Positions 17,044 through 25,760 are shown, numbered from the stretch's first letter. The stretch is 64,000 nt of DNA from Aquilonibacter sp963703325 (GCA_963703325.1 OY969805.1:3038001-3102000); one strand, 5' to 3'. The notes: a model not told the origin generated them from the letters alone. Made by a program: numbers and translations.

Positions 17044-17286
17044 ATGGATCGAGAACCGAGCAGCGCCGAACTGATGACCGCGATCGTCGAACTGCATGGC
17101 GCGGTTGCGCAAGGTTTCGAGCGGGTCGACGCCCGGTTCGCGCAGGTTGACGCACGCTTCGAGCGGCTCGAGACACGCATCGCCTCCATCGAGACGCACG
17201 TTACGTCGATGGACGGCGAGCTCAAGGGCATCCACTACTGGATGGCCCGCAGTGACCACCGGTTCGCTGAATTGGAAGGCCGCTAA
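17044..17286 (+). CDS. Small predicted coiled-coil protein
   Basis: An 80-residue open frame whose middle is an amphipathic heptad pattern: FERVDARFAQVDARFERLE, then TRIASIETHVTSMDGEL. It resembles the many short uncharacterised coiled-coil proteins made of repeats of the type VDARFxxVDARFERLE. There is no signal peptide or membrane segment. No clear ribosome-binding site precedes ATG 17044. The repeat pattern supports it as real, but I know no function. Confidence 0.5.
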   Translation: MDREPSSAELMTAIVELHGAVAQGFERVDARFAQVDARFERLETRIASIETHVTSMDGELKGIHYWMARSDHRFAELEGR

Positions 17287-17304
17287 AGCGCTACTAACGC
17301 CTTC

Positions 17305-17797
17305 ATGATGTCGATCAGATTCTGCGAACGAAGCCGACCTTGGTGCCATCCGAGCCATCTACAATGAAGGTATCGCGGACCGCGTCGCCACGCTCGAGAC
17401 CGACCCGCGGACTATCGAAGACATCACCGAGTGGTGGCGCCAGCACGACTCTAGGTACACGGTTCTCGTAGCCATTGAGAACAGCGAGACCGTCGGCTGG
17501 GCGTCGCTCAACCGGTTTTCGCATCGATGCGCCCACGCGGCAATCGCCGACCTTTCGGTGTATATCGCGCGCGCGCATCGTGGCCGCGGCATCGGTTTCT
17601 CGCTCTTGACGGCGCTCGAGCCGCTCGCGCGAGCTGCCGGATTCCACAAGATCGTGTTACACGCGCTCAACGCGAATGACCACGGCAAGCGCCTCTATCG
17701 AAAGTGCGGTTTTGCCGAGGTCGGCGTCTTTAAAGAACACGGACAGCTCGATGGACGCTACGTCGATGTCGTCGCGATGGAAAAGCCGCTATATTGA
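17305..17797 (+). pseudogene. GNAT acetyltransferase (phosphinothricin/PAT-like), frameshifted near the start
   Basis: The frame reading SANEADLGAIRAIYNEGIAD (from about 17321), then DLSVYIARAHRGRGIGFSLL and YRKCGFAEVGVFKEHG, is a full GNAT domain of the PAT/Bar type with the acetyl-CoA loop RGRGIG. It has no start codon of its own before 17558. The only plausible start, ATG 17308 (MSIR), is in another frame, and removing one base near 17319-17321 joins MSIR to SANEADL perfectly. This is a single-base insertion, either real or an assembly error. If ribosomes start at GTG 17558, only the C-terminal half would be made. Confidence 0.8.
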
Positions 17798-17835
17798 CAT
17801 TCTTCGATTCAGTGGCTAGCATCGAAGTATGTCAA
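17794..17835 (+). promoter_or_regulatory. arsR operator and promoter covering the start codon
   Basis: A long interrupted palindrome: TTGACAT-tc-TTCGAT, 12 bases, then ATCGAA-gt-ATGTCAA, with every arm base matched. The left arm holds the -35 box TTGACA (17794-17799), and TAGCAT (17817-17822) is a -10 box at a 17-base spacing. The right arm contains the arsR ATG. ArsR binding would block RNA polymerase. The -10 ends six bases before the ATG, so a leaderless transcript is likely. Confidence 0.8.
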
Positions 17836-18161
17836 TGCAACGCTGCTGCCCACCCGCTCGGGTGGTAACGGACGACTTCGAAGCGCAGGCAGCGCTGCTC
17901 AAAGCGACCGCGGACCCGTATCGCCTGACGATCCTCGCGACTCTAGCGGCAGCCGACGACGAGGTTTGCGTTTGTGATTTCACCGATGCGCTTCCGCTCA
18001 ATCAGCCCACGGTCTCACATCATTTACGCATCCTGCGCGAAGCGGAATTAGTGACTTGCGAGCGCCGTGGCACGTGGGTGTATTACCGATTGGCACCTGA
18101 TGCGAACGCTCGCGTGTCTGCCGCGCTAAAAAGCGTCTTTCGACAGAAAGTAACCGCATGA
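17829..18161 (+). CDS. arsR: ArsR-family arsenic-responsive repressor
   Basis: A 110-residue winged-helix repressor. Metal-site cysteines are C47 and C49 in EVCVCDFT (the classical ArsR As(III) site), with C6 and C7 near the N terminus as possible third ligands. The recognition helix is NQPTVSHHLRILREAELV, followed by the wing RRGTWVYYRL. It should release the perfect palindromic operator overlapping its own start on binding arsenite or a trivalent organoarsenical. The stop overlaps the next start by four bases (ATGA). Confidence 0.92.
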   Translation: MSMQRCCPPARVVTDDFEAQAALLKATADPYRLTILATLAAADDEVCVCDFTDALPLNQPTVSHHLRILREAELVTCERRGTWVYYRLAPDANARVSAALKSVFRQKVTA

Positions 18162-18559
18162 AGACGCATCTAAACCTGGCAACGACCGATTTATCGCGCA
18201 GCGTATCGTTCTACTCGACGTTGTTGAATGCGACGCCAACCAAGAACCTCGCGGACTACGCACTCTTCATTACGGATGAGCCGGGGCTTGAACTCGCGCT
18301 CGACCGGCGAGATTCGGTTGCACCGACACTCGATGCCCACTTCGGCATCTACGTCGAGACGACGCAAGACGTGGAAACGACCATCGCTCGCTTGGAAGCA
18401 GCAGGGCTAGCTGAATCAGTCGAACGCGAGGACACCTGCTGCTACGCGAATCAGACGAAGGTGTGGGCAACCGATCCCGAGGGTCGGCGCTGGGAGGTCT
18501 ATACCGTTCACGGCGATACGGAAGAGCGGGATAGCGCGACCACCGAGTGCTGCTCTTGA
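18158..18559 (+). CDS. arsI: ArsI-like C-As lyase (VOC-fold dioxygenase)
   Basis: A 133-residue VOC-fold protein of the ArsI/CadI group. Putative Fe(II) ligands are H4, H61 (in DAHFGIYVET) and E113 (RRWEVYTV). The vicinal pair C94-C95 in EDTCCYANQTKVW corresponds to the substrate-binding cysteines of ArsI, which demethylates trivalent methylarsenicals and aromatic arsenicals by cleaving the C-As bond. The C terminus has another Cys pair (TECCS). Position between arsR and an arsenic-type aquaporin supports this function. A general glyoxalase-like role cannot be excluded from sequence alone. Confidence 0.85.
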   Translation: MKTHLNLATTDLSRSVSFYSTLLNATPTKNLADYALFITDEPGLELALDRRDSVAPTLDAHFGIYVETTQDVETTIARLEAAGLAESVEREDTCCYANQTKVWATDPEGRRWEVYTVHGDTEERDSATTECCS

Positions 18560-19224
18560 CGCTACCGAGGCGCTGCGCGGCCGAAGCGATCGGCACAGCG
18601 TTTTTGCTTGCCGGAGTGGTCGGCTCAGGCATCATGGCACAACGGCTCGCCGGCGGCAACGTGGCAATCGGTCTGCTCGCGAACACGATCGCAACCGGCG
18701 CAGTCCTGATGTGCCTTATCGCCGCACTCGGTCCGATCTCCGGTGCGCATTTCAATCCGGCCGTGTCGCTCGCCGGCGCTATGCGCGGCGAATTGCGATG
18801 GAGCGAGCTGCCGCTCTATATCCTCGCGCAAATCCTCGGAGCAGTCGCGGGCGTTGCAGCCGCGAACACGATGTTCGGCCTTCCGCTCTTCTCCGCGTCG
18901 CATCACGCACGCACCGGCCTGGCGCAGTGGTTCGCGGAGTTCATCGCCACGTTCGGCTTATTGCTCGTCATATGGGGATGCATCCGCTTCAAATCGGCGT
19001 TCGTGCCTTTCGCCGTCGGGTCGTATATCGCAGCAGCCTATTGGTTCACGTCCTCGACGTCGTTCGCGAATCCCGCCGTGACGATTGCACGGACGTTGTC
19101 CGATACGTTTGCAGGCATTCGTCCGCAGGACGCGCCGGGCTTCATTGTCGCGCAATTGCTCGGCGCGATATGCGCGACACTCCTGTTCCAATGGCTCGGC
19201 GACGAATCGTATGCCGTCGCCTAA
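18547..19224 (+). CDS. aqpS: Aquaglyceroporin-type channel of the arsenic cluster (AqpS-like)
   Basis: A 225-residue MIP channel with six hydrophobic segments and both pore motifs intact: GAHFNPAVS (N70) and FANPAVT in the second half. Channels of this kind encoded in ars operons (AqpS of Sinorhizobium) let arsenite made by ArsC flow out down its gradient. No ArsB or Acr3 pump is present here, so this channel would be the arsenite exit. The start is GTG 18547, overlapping the arsI end by 13 bases. TTG 18556 is an alternative. Its 3' end overlaps arsC by 14 bases. Confidence 0.87.
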   Translation: MLLLTLPRRCAAEAIGTAFLLAGVVGSGIMAQRLAGGNVAIGLLANTIATGAVLMCLIAALGPISGAHFNPAVSLAGAMRGELRWSELPLYILAQILGAVAGVAAANTMFGLPLFSASHHARTGLAQWFAEFIATFGLLLVIWGCIRFKSAFVPFAVGSYIAAAYWFTSSTSFANPAVTIARTLSDTFAGIRPQDAPGFIVAQLLGAICATLLFQWLGDESYAVA

Positions 19225-19615
19225 GCCGTTTGTGCTTTTCGTGTGCCGCCACAATACGGGTCGCAGCCAAATGGCCGAAGCGTACCTTCGGCATTTTGCC
19301 GGCGATGCGATCGAAGTTGCGTCGGCTGGAACCGAGGCTGCCAACGCGCCGAATGCCGGTGTGGTGGCGGCGATGGCCGAAGACGGCATCGACATCTCGT
19401 CGGCAAGACCGAAATTGATTGACCCCGAAATCGCCGCCCGAGCCGACCGGATCATCACGATGGGGTGCGATGTCCAAGGTGTGCCGCGCATCGATGACGA
19501 TTGGGGACTGCCCGATCCGAAAGGCCAGTCGTCAGCGCGCGTGCGCGAGATTCGCGATACCGTTAAAAGAAAAGCGCGAGCGCTGGCTGAGGAACTACTA
19601 AGGGTCGCGCGCTAG
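19211..19615 (+). CDS. arsC: Arsenate reductase, low-molecular-weight phosphatase type
   Basis: A 134-residue thioredoxin-coupled ArsC of the LMW-PTP family. The P-loop is VCRHNTGRSQMAEAYL with nucleophile C12 and R18, and the general acid is in WGLPDPKGQ. The HNTGRSQ version of the loop is typical of arsenate reductases rather than protein phosphatases. ATG 19211 lies inside the end of aqpS, so the four genes arsR-arsI-aqpS-arsC form one overlapping unit. Its stop overlaps the convergent DUF1003 gene by four bases. Confidence 0.92.
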   Translation: MPSPKPFVLFVCRHNTGRSQMAEAYLRHFAGDAIEVASAGTEAANAPNAGVVAAMAEDGIDISSARPKLIDPEIAARADRIITMGCDVQGVPRIDDDWGLPDPKGQSSARVREIRDTVKRKARALAEELLRVAR

Positions 19616-20136
19616 CCTTCCGCGCCTTCGGCTTCTTCGAGTTTCTCGATGGCGGTGCGCAAATCGGTGGCCTCGGACATGTGCGCGGCTTCCTTGTCCT
19701 CGCGATCCGGCAGGTGCGGAGAGTCCTTGCGCTGTTGTTCGAGCAACGCGATGATCTTCGCGGTCTTCTGCTCGTTGATCAACGCGATCTGCAGCGTTAC
19801 CTTCGCCCGCTGATCGGCGCTGTCGCCTTGGCGGTTCTCCGTGATCAAGATGAACACGACGATCAGCACCGATACGATCGACAGGATCAATTGCAGCAAT
19901 GGGAATGCGGGACTATCGAAACGATGCCCCGCGATACGATCGATCGCGATCCAGAACACGATAAACCCGATCAACCCGTAGGCAAACCACGGCCGGCCGA
20001 TGCGATCGGTCAGCCATTCGATGTTTCGCTGCATTGGATGCAGATCGCGCTGATGTTCGGCGTGCAGACCCGCCAATGAGCGCACGGTCTGCTCGATCGG
20101 CGCGTCACCGCTGTCCGGAGCCTTGTTATCGTCCAT
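19612..20136 (-). CDS. DUF1003 membrane protein
   Basis: A 174-residue protein with two adjacent transmembrane helices (about 53-70 and 83-100) inside a conserved block: WLTDRIGRPWFAYGLIGF, then FPLLQLILSIVSV and ILITENRQ. This is the DUF1003 signature (TENRQ after the second helix). The C-terminal tail is helical and charged (EQQRKDSPHLPDRED). Function is unknown in the family. ATG 20136 is used, and a GTG one codon upstream is possible. It diverges from the BNR protein gene. Confidence 0.85.
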   Translation of the reverse strand: MDDNKAPDSGDAPIEQTVRSLAGLHAEHQRDLHPMQRNIEWLTDRIGRPWFAYGLIGFIVFWIAIDRIAGHRFDSPAFPLLQLILSIVSVLIVVFILITENRQGDSADQRAKVTLQIALINEQKTAKIIALLEQQRKDSPHLPDREDKEAAHMSEATDLRTAIEKLEEAEGAEG

Positions 20137-20210
20137 CACGAAGACCTACCCACGTTTAGAGAGCCGCAACCGCAGGAAACGGGCCGGTAACACGCGCAAA
20201 ATGTCCTCTC

Positions 20211-21326
20211 ATGAGCAGCGTCCGTGTACTGGTCGGAACGCGCAAAGGCGCGTTCATTCTCGATGCGGACGGCACGCGCGCGTCCTGGCGAGTGAGCGGC
20301 CCACACTTTGCGGGCTGGGAAATCTATCACGTGAAAGGTTCGCCGGTCGATTCCAATCGATTGTTCGCGTCGCAGAGCAGCAGTTGGTCGGGCCAAGTCA
20401 TGCAGCGGTCCGATGACGGCGGCGCGACGTGGGAGACGACCGGCAATCAATTCGCCTACGACGGCGTTCCCGGCACGCATCAATGGTATGACGGCACGCC
20501 GCATCCGTGGGAGTTCGCGCGCGTGTGGCATCTCGAGCCGTCGCTCGCCGATCGAGACACCGTTTATGCCGGCGTCGAAGACGCCGCGCTGTTCCGCTCG
20601 AACGACGCCGGCGCAACCTGGAGCGAACTCTCGGGATTGCGCACCCACACGACGGGCTCGTCGTGGCAGCCGGGCGCCGGGGGCATGTGCCTGCACACCA
20701 TTCTGCTCGACCCGAGCAATCCGCAGCGGATTTTCACGGCGATTTCAGCGGCTGGCGCATTCCGTAGCGACGATGAAGGCGCGACGTGGAAGCCGATCAA
20801 CCGCGGGCTTCGATCCGACCAAATCCCCGACCCCGATGCCGAGGTCGGGCACTGCGTGCATCGCATCGCGATGCATCCCTCACGTCCCAACGTGCTCTTC
20901 ATGCAGAAACACTGGGACGTCATGCGTAGCGACGACGCCGGCGATTCGTGGCGCGAGGTCAGCGGCAATCTGCCGACGGACTTCGGTTTTCCCATCGACG
21001 TCCATGCGCACGAGCCCGAGACGATCTACGTCGTGCCGATCAAGAGCGATGCCGAGCACTTCCCGCTCGACGGCCAATTGCGCGTCTATCGCAGCCGCAC
21101 CGGCGGCGACGAGTGGGAAGCCCTAACCAACGGTCTGCCGCAGCAGAATTGCTTCGTCAACGTCTATCGCGACGCGATGGCGGTCGATGCGCTCGACTCG
21201 TGCGGCATTTACTTCGGGACGACCGGCGGCCAAGTGTACTGTTCGCCCGACGGCGGCAATTCGTGGAACGCCATCGTGCGCGATCTTCCGGCGGTGCTTT
21301 CGGTCGAAGTCCAGACACTGCCGTGA
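20211..21326 (+). CDS. BNR/Asp-box beta-propeller protein (sialidase-like fold)
   Basis: A 371-residue protein without a signal peptide. Asp-box repeats mark propeller blades: RSDDGGATW, RSNDAGATW, RSDDEGATW, RSDDAGDSW and SPDGGNSW. The N terminus VRVLVGTRKGAFIL is typical of a WD40/YVTN/BNR-like cytoplasmic family that is not a true sialidase. No catalytic sialidase arginine triad can be claimed. The gene overlaps the MoaD-like gene downstream (GTGA). This gene pair recurs in other bacteria as far as I recall, which suggests a joint function not yet assigned. Confidence 0.82.
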   Translation: MSSVRVLVGTRKGAFILDADGTRASWRVSGPHFAGWEIYHVKGSPVDSNRLFASQSSSWSGQVMQRSDDGGATWETTGNQFAYDGVPGTHQWYDGTPHPWEFARVWHLEPSLADRDTVYAGVEDAALFRSNDAGATWSELSGLRTHTTGSSWQPGAGGMCLHTILLDPSNPQRIFTAISAAGAFRSDDEGATWKPINRGLRSDQIPDPDAEVGHCVHRIAMHPSRPNVLFMQKHWDVMRSDDAGDSWREVSGNLPTDFGFPIDVHAHEPETIYVVPIKSDAEHFPLDGQLRVYRSRTGGDEWEALTNGLPQQNCFVNVYRDAMAVDALDSCGIYFGTTGGQVYCSPDGGNSWNAIVRDLPAVLSVEVQTLP

Positions 21327-21619
21327 TACGTGTTGTCCTACCGGCGCATTTAAAGGCGCTTGCGCGCGCGCACGATGAAGTGCAGATCGAAGTCGACGGG
21401 CAGGTCACGATCAGCACCGTGCTCGCCGCTATCGAGGCGCGCTACCCGATGCTCCTCGGCACGATTCGCGATCGGGTCACGCACAAACGTCGCCCCTTCA
21501 TTCGCTACTTCGCCTGCGAACGCGATCTCTCGCACGACGCGCCGGATGCACCGTTACCCGACCCGATCGCGATCGGCGCGGAGCCGCTGCTGATCATCGG
21601 CGCGATGTCCGGCGGGTAG
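21323..21619 (+). CDS. MoaD/ThiS-like ubiquitin-fold protein
   Basis: A 98-residue beta-grasp protein starting at GTG 21323 (MIRVVLPAHLK), overlapping the stop of the propeller gene. It has the MoaD pattern: an N-terminal beta strand, VDGQVTISTVLAAIEARYP in the first helix region, PLPDPIAIGAEPLLIIGAMSGG at the end, and a C-terminal Gly-Gly. The exposed diglycine is needed for adenylation and sulphur transfer or conjugation in MoaD, ThiS and related proteins. No moaE, moeB or thi gene is near, so a molybdopterin role is not supported by context. The last 66 bases overlap the convergent helicase gene. Confidence 0.8.
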   Translation: MIRVVLPAHLKALARAHDEVQIEVDGQVTISTVLAAIEARYPMLLGTIRDRVTHKRRPFIRYFACERDLSHDAPDAPLPDPIAIGAEPLLIIGAMSGG

Positions 21620-24600
21620 CACGATACCGGTCAAATGCAGCGGGTCGTAGGCGCTGACCTCGGTGAGCGCCGTATCATCACCGCTGCGACGCGACGCACG
21701 CAGCGCGTCGATCGCTTCCGGCAGCGCAAATTGTTCGCCCACAAATCCGTTCACGAAGCGGCCGCCGCGAATCTCGCCGCGCGCCTCCAAACGGCGCAGT
21801 GCAACGAGCAGATCGCGCCAGCGCGGTGCGAGCGTTTCGCGTGCGATCATGTCGCGGAAGAGGACGCCCCAGCGGTCGAGCAGCCGGCGCGCGAACCATT
21901 CCGGATCGATGCTCTCGGCCGCCGAGTCGAGTAACGACCACCGTCCGCTCGACGAGCGCGGCCGTGCGCGCAGTCCTTTTTCGCCCAGACGCCGCTTCGC
22001 ATCGATCAGCGAACGCAGCGCATCGAAACCGTCCGCGGTGACGAGCCCGGCTGCCACGAGTTGCCAGAGCGCTTCTTCCACTTCACTCGCAAGGCGCTTC
22101 GAGCCGCGAACGATCTCGGCAAAAAACGGTGCACCGCGGCGGCGAATCTCTTCGAGCACGTCGTGCGCCGCATGCGAAAGGCCTGAGGTCTTGAACTCGT
22201 CGCGGACGATCAGCGCTTCGGCGTCGTCACGGTTAAAGAGCGAAATCGGCGCGAGCTTGGTCGGACGAACGCGACGGTTCGACTCGTCGTCGAGTTCGAG
22301 CGCGGGATGCGCCGAGAGACGTCCCCACATCACTTCGCCCGAATAGCACAACTGATCGAGATACTCGCGGCGGTAGCCGGCGATGCGCGACGGCAGAATC
22401 TGCGCCTCCCACGCCGCCGCGGGAATTTCGTAGCCTTCGAGTTGCCGGATGACTTGCAGCGTTCCGTCGATGCCGTGCAGACGCGAACCCGGTGCGACGT
22501 GCTGCCAGCGATGCAAGAAGCGCACGTAGTCACTCGAGGAGACGGGCTCGATCTCGCGTCGCAGCGTGCCGAGCGTGCGGCGATGGATGCGCGCGAGCAC
22601 GCGACGGTTGCACCACTCTTCGGTTTCGCCGCCGCGAAAATGCCCGCGTAAGAGCTGGCCTTGCGTCTCGAGGCGAATCAGCGCGGCGTCGATCGCTTCG
22701 ACGTCGATGCCGAAACGTTCGCCCAACTCCACATTCGTCGCCGGGCCGGTCGATTCGAGCCAGCCGCGCAGAATCTCGGCGACCGTCGCCTCGTGCGTAT
22801 CCGGTAGTTCCGTACGCCCGGCCGCATCGATCGCCGGATCGAGGATCGCCTCGGGGTACGCCGCGCGCGCGAGTTCCAATCGCTCGGCGCTGGTCCAGAA
22901 CGCGCCGGCCGCCGCCCGCAGCGTCGTCGCGCGACGTTGCCCAACCAGTTCGTCGTACCAGGTGCTCCACTCCGCAACCGGCGGCAGCACGACGAGCGTC
23001 GCCAAGGCGTCGTGCAATTCGTCGGCGTCGCGTACGACCGGCCACGACTCGGCCGCAACCTCGGCAATCGCGTCGGCGCTCAAAATCCCGGCACCGTCGA
23101 CGTCACTACGAACGGTGCGGCGCAACTGCACCGCACGCGCGCGCCGTTCTTCGAGCGGTGCGTCGTCGAGATACGCGTACGGGTTCGCGTTCAAAATCTC
23201 GTGGCAGAACGGCGACGGCTCCGGCGTGTCGATCGTCACCGTGCGAATTTCGCCGGCCTCGAGGCTCTGTAATATTGCGATGAGGCCATCGAGGTCCATG
23301 GCTTCGTGCAAGCAGTTGTCGATCGTTTCGCGCACCAGCACGTGATCGGGGATACGAATCGGGCCGGTGAGATTCTCCGGGCACGCGGCCTGATCCGGAA
23401 AGAGCGCCGCGATCAAGTCGTCAGCACGCATGCGCAGCAATTGCGGCGGGACCTTGCGGCCGCCGCGCATCCGCAGGATCGCAAGCGCCCGCATCGCGTT
23501 CCAGCGCCAACGCGCCGCGAACATCGGTGCCGGCAACATCGCCTGCGTCAGGACGTATTCGACACTGGCCGACTTGACATATTCGAAGATGATCTCGAGC
23601 GGAAAGGCGTGCTGATCGGTCAGCGAGAGCACGATGCCGTTGTCGGTCGCCGCCGCCTGCAGTTCCAAATTAAACGATCGGCAAAAGCGCTTGCGCAGCG
23701 CCAGGCCCCACGCGCGATTGATGCGCGCGCCGAACGGCGTATGCAGGATGAGCTGCATGCCGCCGGCTTCGTCGAAGAAGCGCTCGGCCACGATCGTACG
23801 ATCGGTCGGAACGACGCCGAGAATCGCCTTGCCGGCGCGCACGTAGGCCACCGCCTGATCGGCGCCGGGCACGTCAAGTGCACACTCGGCGATCAGAAAT
23901 TCGCGCGCCGCAGCGTCGTCACGCTCGTCGATCGCACTACGTACCGCCGCCACTTCACGCGACAGCTCGATCGTGCGGCCGAGCCCTTCGCCGTTCCAAA
24001 ACGGGACCGTCGGCGGCGCACCCTGCGCGTCTTCGACGCGCACCACGCCGGGTTCGATGCGGCGGATGCGCCACGACGTCGTCCCGAGCATGAAGATGTC
24101 GCCTGCCAGGCTCTCGATCGCGAAATCTTCATCCAACGTTCCCACTTTGTGCTCGTCGGGTTCGGCAATCACGTTGTATTGTGCCGTGTCCGGAATCGCG
24201 CCGCCCGAGGTAATCGCGGCCATGCGCGCGCCGCGGCGTCCGCGCAGCCGTCCGTTGACGCGATCGAAGTGCAGATACGCGCCGCTCCGTCCACGCGAGG
24301 TGGCGACGCCGTCGGCGAGCATGTCGACGACGTCGTCAAAATCCTTGCGCGCTAGATCGCGATACGGGTATGCCGTGCGCACCGTGTCATACAATGCTTC
24401 TACGTCCCACTCGTCGCTCGCGCAGGCGGCCACGATCTGCTGCGCCAGAATGTCCAGCGGCGATTTGGGAATCGTGATCGCGTCCATCGCCCCGGTGCGT
24501 ATCGCGCGAACCAGCGCCGCGCACTCGAGCAGCTCGTCGCGCGTGGTCGGAAACAGCCGGCCATGCGGAAGCGCCCCGATCCAGTGTCCCGAACGCCCTA

Positions 24601-25669
24601 TGCGCTGCAACGCAACCGAGATCGACCGCGGCGATCCGAGCTGCACGACCAAGTCGATCGAGCCGATGTCGATTCCGAGCTCGAGCGACGCGGTCGCAAC
24701 AACCGCACGCAGCTCGCCCGCCTTGAGCCGATGCTCGGCCTCAAAGCGCTTCTCGCGCGAGAGACTTCCGTGGTGCGGCAGCACGGTGCCCTCACCCAGA
24801 CGTTCGCCCAATGCAAACGCGACGCGCTCGCTCATGCGGCGCGTGCCGACAAACACCAGCGTGGTGCGATTGCCGCGAATCAACTCGGCGACCCGGTCGT
24901 AGACCTCGCCCCACATCTCGCCGCTTGCGACCGGACCGAGTTCGTCGCGCGGCACTTCGACGGCAATCGTCATCTCGCGCCGGCTGCCGACGTCGATGAC
25001 TTGCGCCTGCGGGCTCAAAAACTGTGCAACGTCCTCCAACGGACGTACCGTGGCCGAGAGCCCGATTCGTTGCGGCTTCGTGCCGCCGGCATTCTCAACG
25101 AATCGATCGAGACGCGCGAGCGTCAACGCCAGATGTGACCCGCGCTTGTCTCTCACCATGGCGTGAATTTCGTCGACGATCACCGTCTTCACGTTGGTGA
25201 AGAGTGCCCGCGACTTCTCCGCCGTAAGCATCATGAATAGTGATTCCGGCGTGGTGACGAGCACGTGCGGAACCGTCTTGAGCATGCGTTGCCGTTCGGC
25301 GGGCGTCGTATCGCCGGTCCGCACGGCCGTGCGGATGGGGGCAAGCGGAATGCCTTGTTGCTCCGCTAAGGCCACCAGTTCGCCGAGCGGCACTTCGAGA
25401 TTCTTGCGAACGTCGTTGGTCAGCGCCTTGAGCGGCGAGACGTAGACCACCAGCGTCTCGTCGGCCAGATCGTTTGCCGCTGCGCGGCGCACGAGGTCAT
25501 CCAGGCACAGCGAAAACGCGGCAAGCGTCTTGCCCGAGCCGGTGGGCGCGGAGATCAACACGTCGTGTCCCGCGCGAATGGCCGGCCAGCCCTGAAGCTG
25601 CGGCTCGGTTGGCTTGCCATAGCGGCTGCAAAACCACTCGCTTACGAGTGGATGGAATCGATCGATCAT
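21554..25669 (-). CDS. lhr: Lhr-type ATP-dependent helicase (large, with C-terminal extension)
   Basis: A 1371-residue superfamily 2 helicase. Motif I is SAPTGSGKTLAAFS, motif II is VIVDEIHAMV, then GLSATVRPLED (III), VATASLELGIDIGSIDLVVQ (V) and QRIGRSGHW (VI). This is followed by the Lhr winged-helix and beta-barrel core and a long C-terminal domain with YDPLHLTGIVLP near the end. Lhr proteins are 3'-5' DNA translocases linked to repair. The start MIDRFHPLVSEWFCSRYG is standard. The C terminus seems a little shorter than in usual Lhr proteins and overlaps the MoaD-like gene tail to tail by 66 bases. Confidence 0.93.
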   Translation of the reverse strand: MIDRFHPLVSEWFCSRYGKPTEPQLQGWPAIRAGHDVLISAPTGSGKTLAAFSLCLDDLVRRAAANDLADETLVVYVSPLKALTNDVRKNLEVPLGELVALAEQQGIPLAPIRTAVRTGDTTPAERQRMLKTVPHVLVTTPESLFMMLTAEKSRALFTNVKTVIVDEIHAMVRDKRGSHLALTLARLDRFVENAGGTKPQRIGLSATVRPLEDVAQFLSPQAQVIDVGSRREMTIAVEVPRDELGPVASGEMWGEVYDRVAELIRGNRTTLVFVGTRRMSERVAFALGERLGEGTVLPHHGSLSREKRFEAEHRLKAGELRAVVATASLELGIDIGSIDLVVQLGSPRSISVALQRIGRSGHWIGALPHGRLFPTTRDELLECAALVRAIRTGAMDAITIPKSPLDILAQQIVAACASDEWDVEALYDTVRTAYPYRDLARKDFDDVVDMLADGVATSRGRSGAYLHFDRVNGRLRGRRGARMAAITSGGAIPDTAQYNVIAEPDEHKVGTLDEDFAIESLAGDIFMLGTTSWRIRRIEPGVVRVEDAQGAPPTVPFWNGEGLGRTIELSREVAAVRSAIDERDDAAAREFLIAECALDVPGADQAVAYVRAGKAILGVVPTDRTIVAERFFDEAGGMQLILHTPFGARINRAWGLALRKRFCRSFNLELQAAATDNGIVLSLTDQHAFPLEIIFEYVKSASVEYVLTQAMLPAPMFAARWRWNAMRALAILRMRGGRKVPPQLLRMRADDLIAALFPDQAACPENLTGPIRIPDHVLVRETIDNCLHEAMDLDGLIAILQSLEAGEIRTVTIDTPEPSPFCHEILNANPYAYLDDAPLEERRARAVQLRRTVRSDVDGAGILSADAIAEVAAESWPVVRDADELHDALATLVVLPPVAEWSTWYDELVGQRRATTLRAAAGAFWTSAERLELARAAYPEAILDPAIDAAGRTELPDTHEATVAEILRGWLESTGPATNVELGERFGIDVEAIDAALIRLETQGQLLRGHFRGGETEEWCNRRVLARIHRRTLGTLRREIEPVSSSDYVRFLHRWQHVAPGSRLHGIDGTLQVIRQLEGYEIPAAAWEAQILPSRIAGYRREYLDQLCYSGEVMWGRLSAHPALELDDESNRRVRPTKLAPISLFNRDDAEALIVRDEFKTSGLSHAAHDVLEEIRRRGAPFFAEIVRGSKRLASEVEEALWQLVAAGLVTADGFDALRSLIDAKRRLGEKGLRARPRSSSGRWSLLDSAAESIDPEWFARRLLDRWGVLFRDMIARETLAPRWRDLLVALRRLEARGEIRGGRFVNGFVGEQFALPEAIDALRASRRSGDDTALTEVSAYDPLHLTGIVLPAGHRADDQQRLRADRDRVG

Positions 25670-25710
25670 TATGATGTAGAACCCCGATTTGTCACGCCGA
25701 GGTGCACCGC

Positions 25711-25736
25711 CTTGTCATCCCGAGCGTAGTCGAGGG
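25711..25736 (+). repeat. Class A repeat, internally shortened copy
   Basis: CTTGTCATCCCGAGCGTAG followed directly by TCGAGGG. The middle GCGAAGCG segment is missing. Confidence 0.85.
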
Positions 25737-25760
25737 CAATCCGCACCCCGAGGTAACTAT

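Noticed and set aside
16105..17358. A 417-codon frame antisense to argB and neighbours
   Set aside because: It spans several real plus-strand genes and repeats and has no conserved motif.
20211..21326. True secreted sialidase
   Set aside because: There is no signal peptide, and only Asp-box blades, not the catalytic residues, can be recognised.
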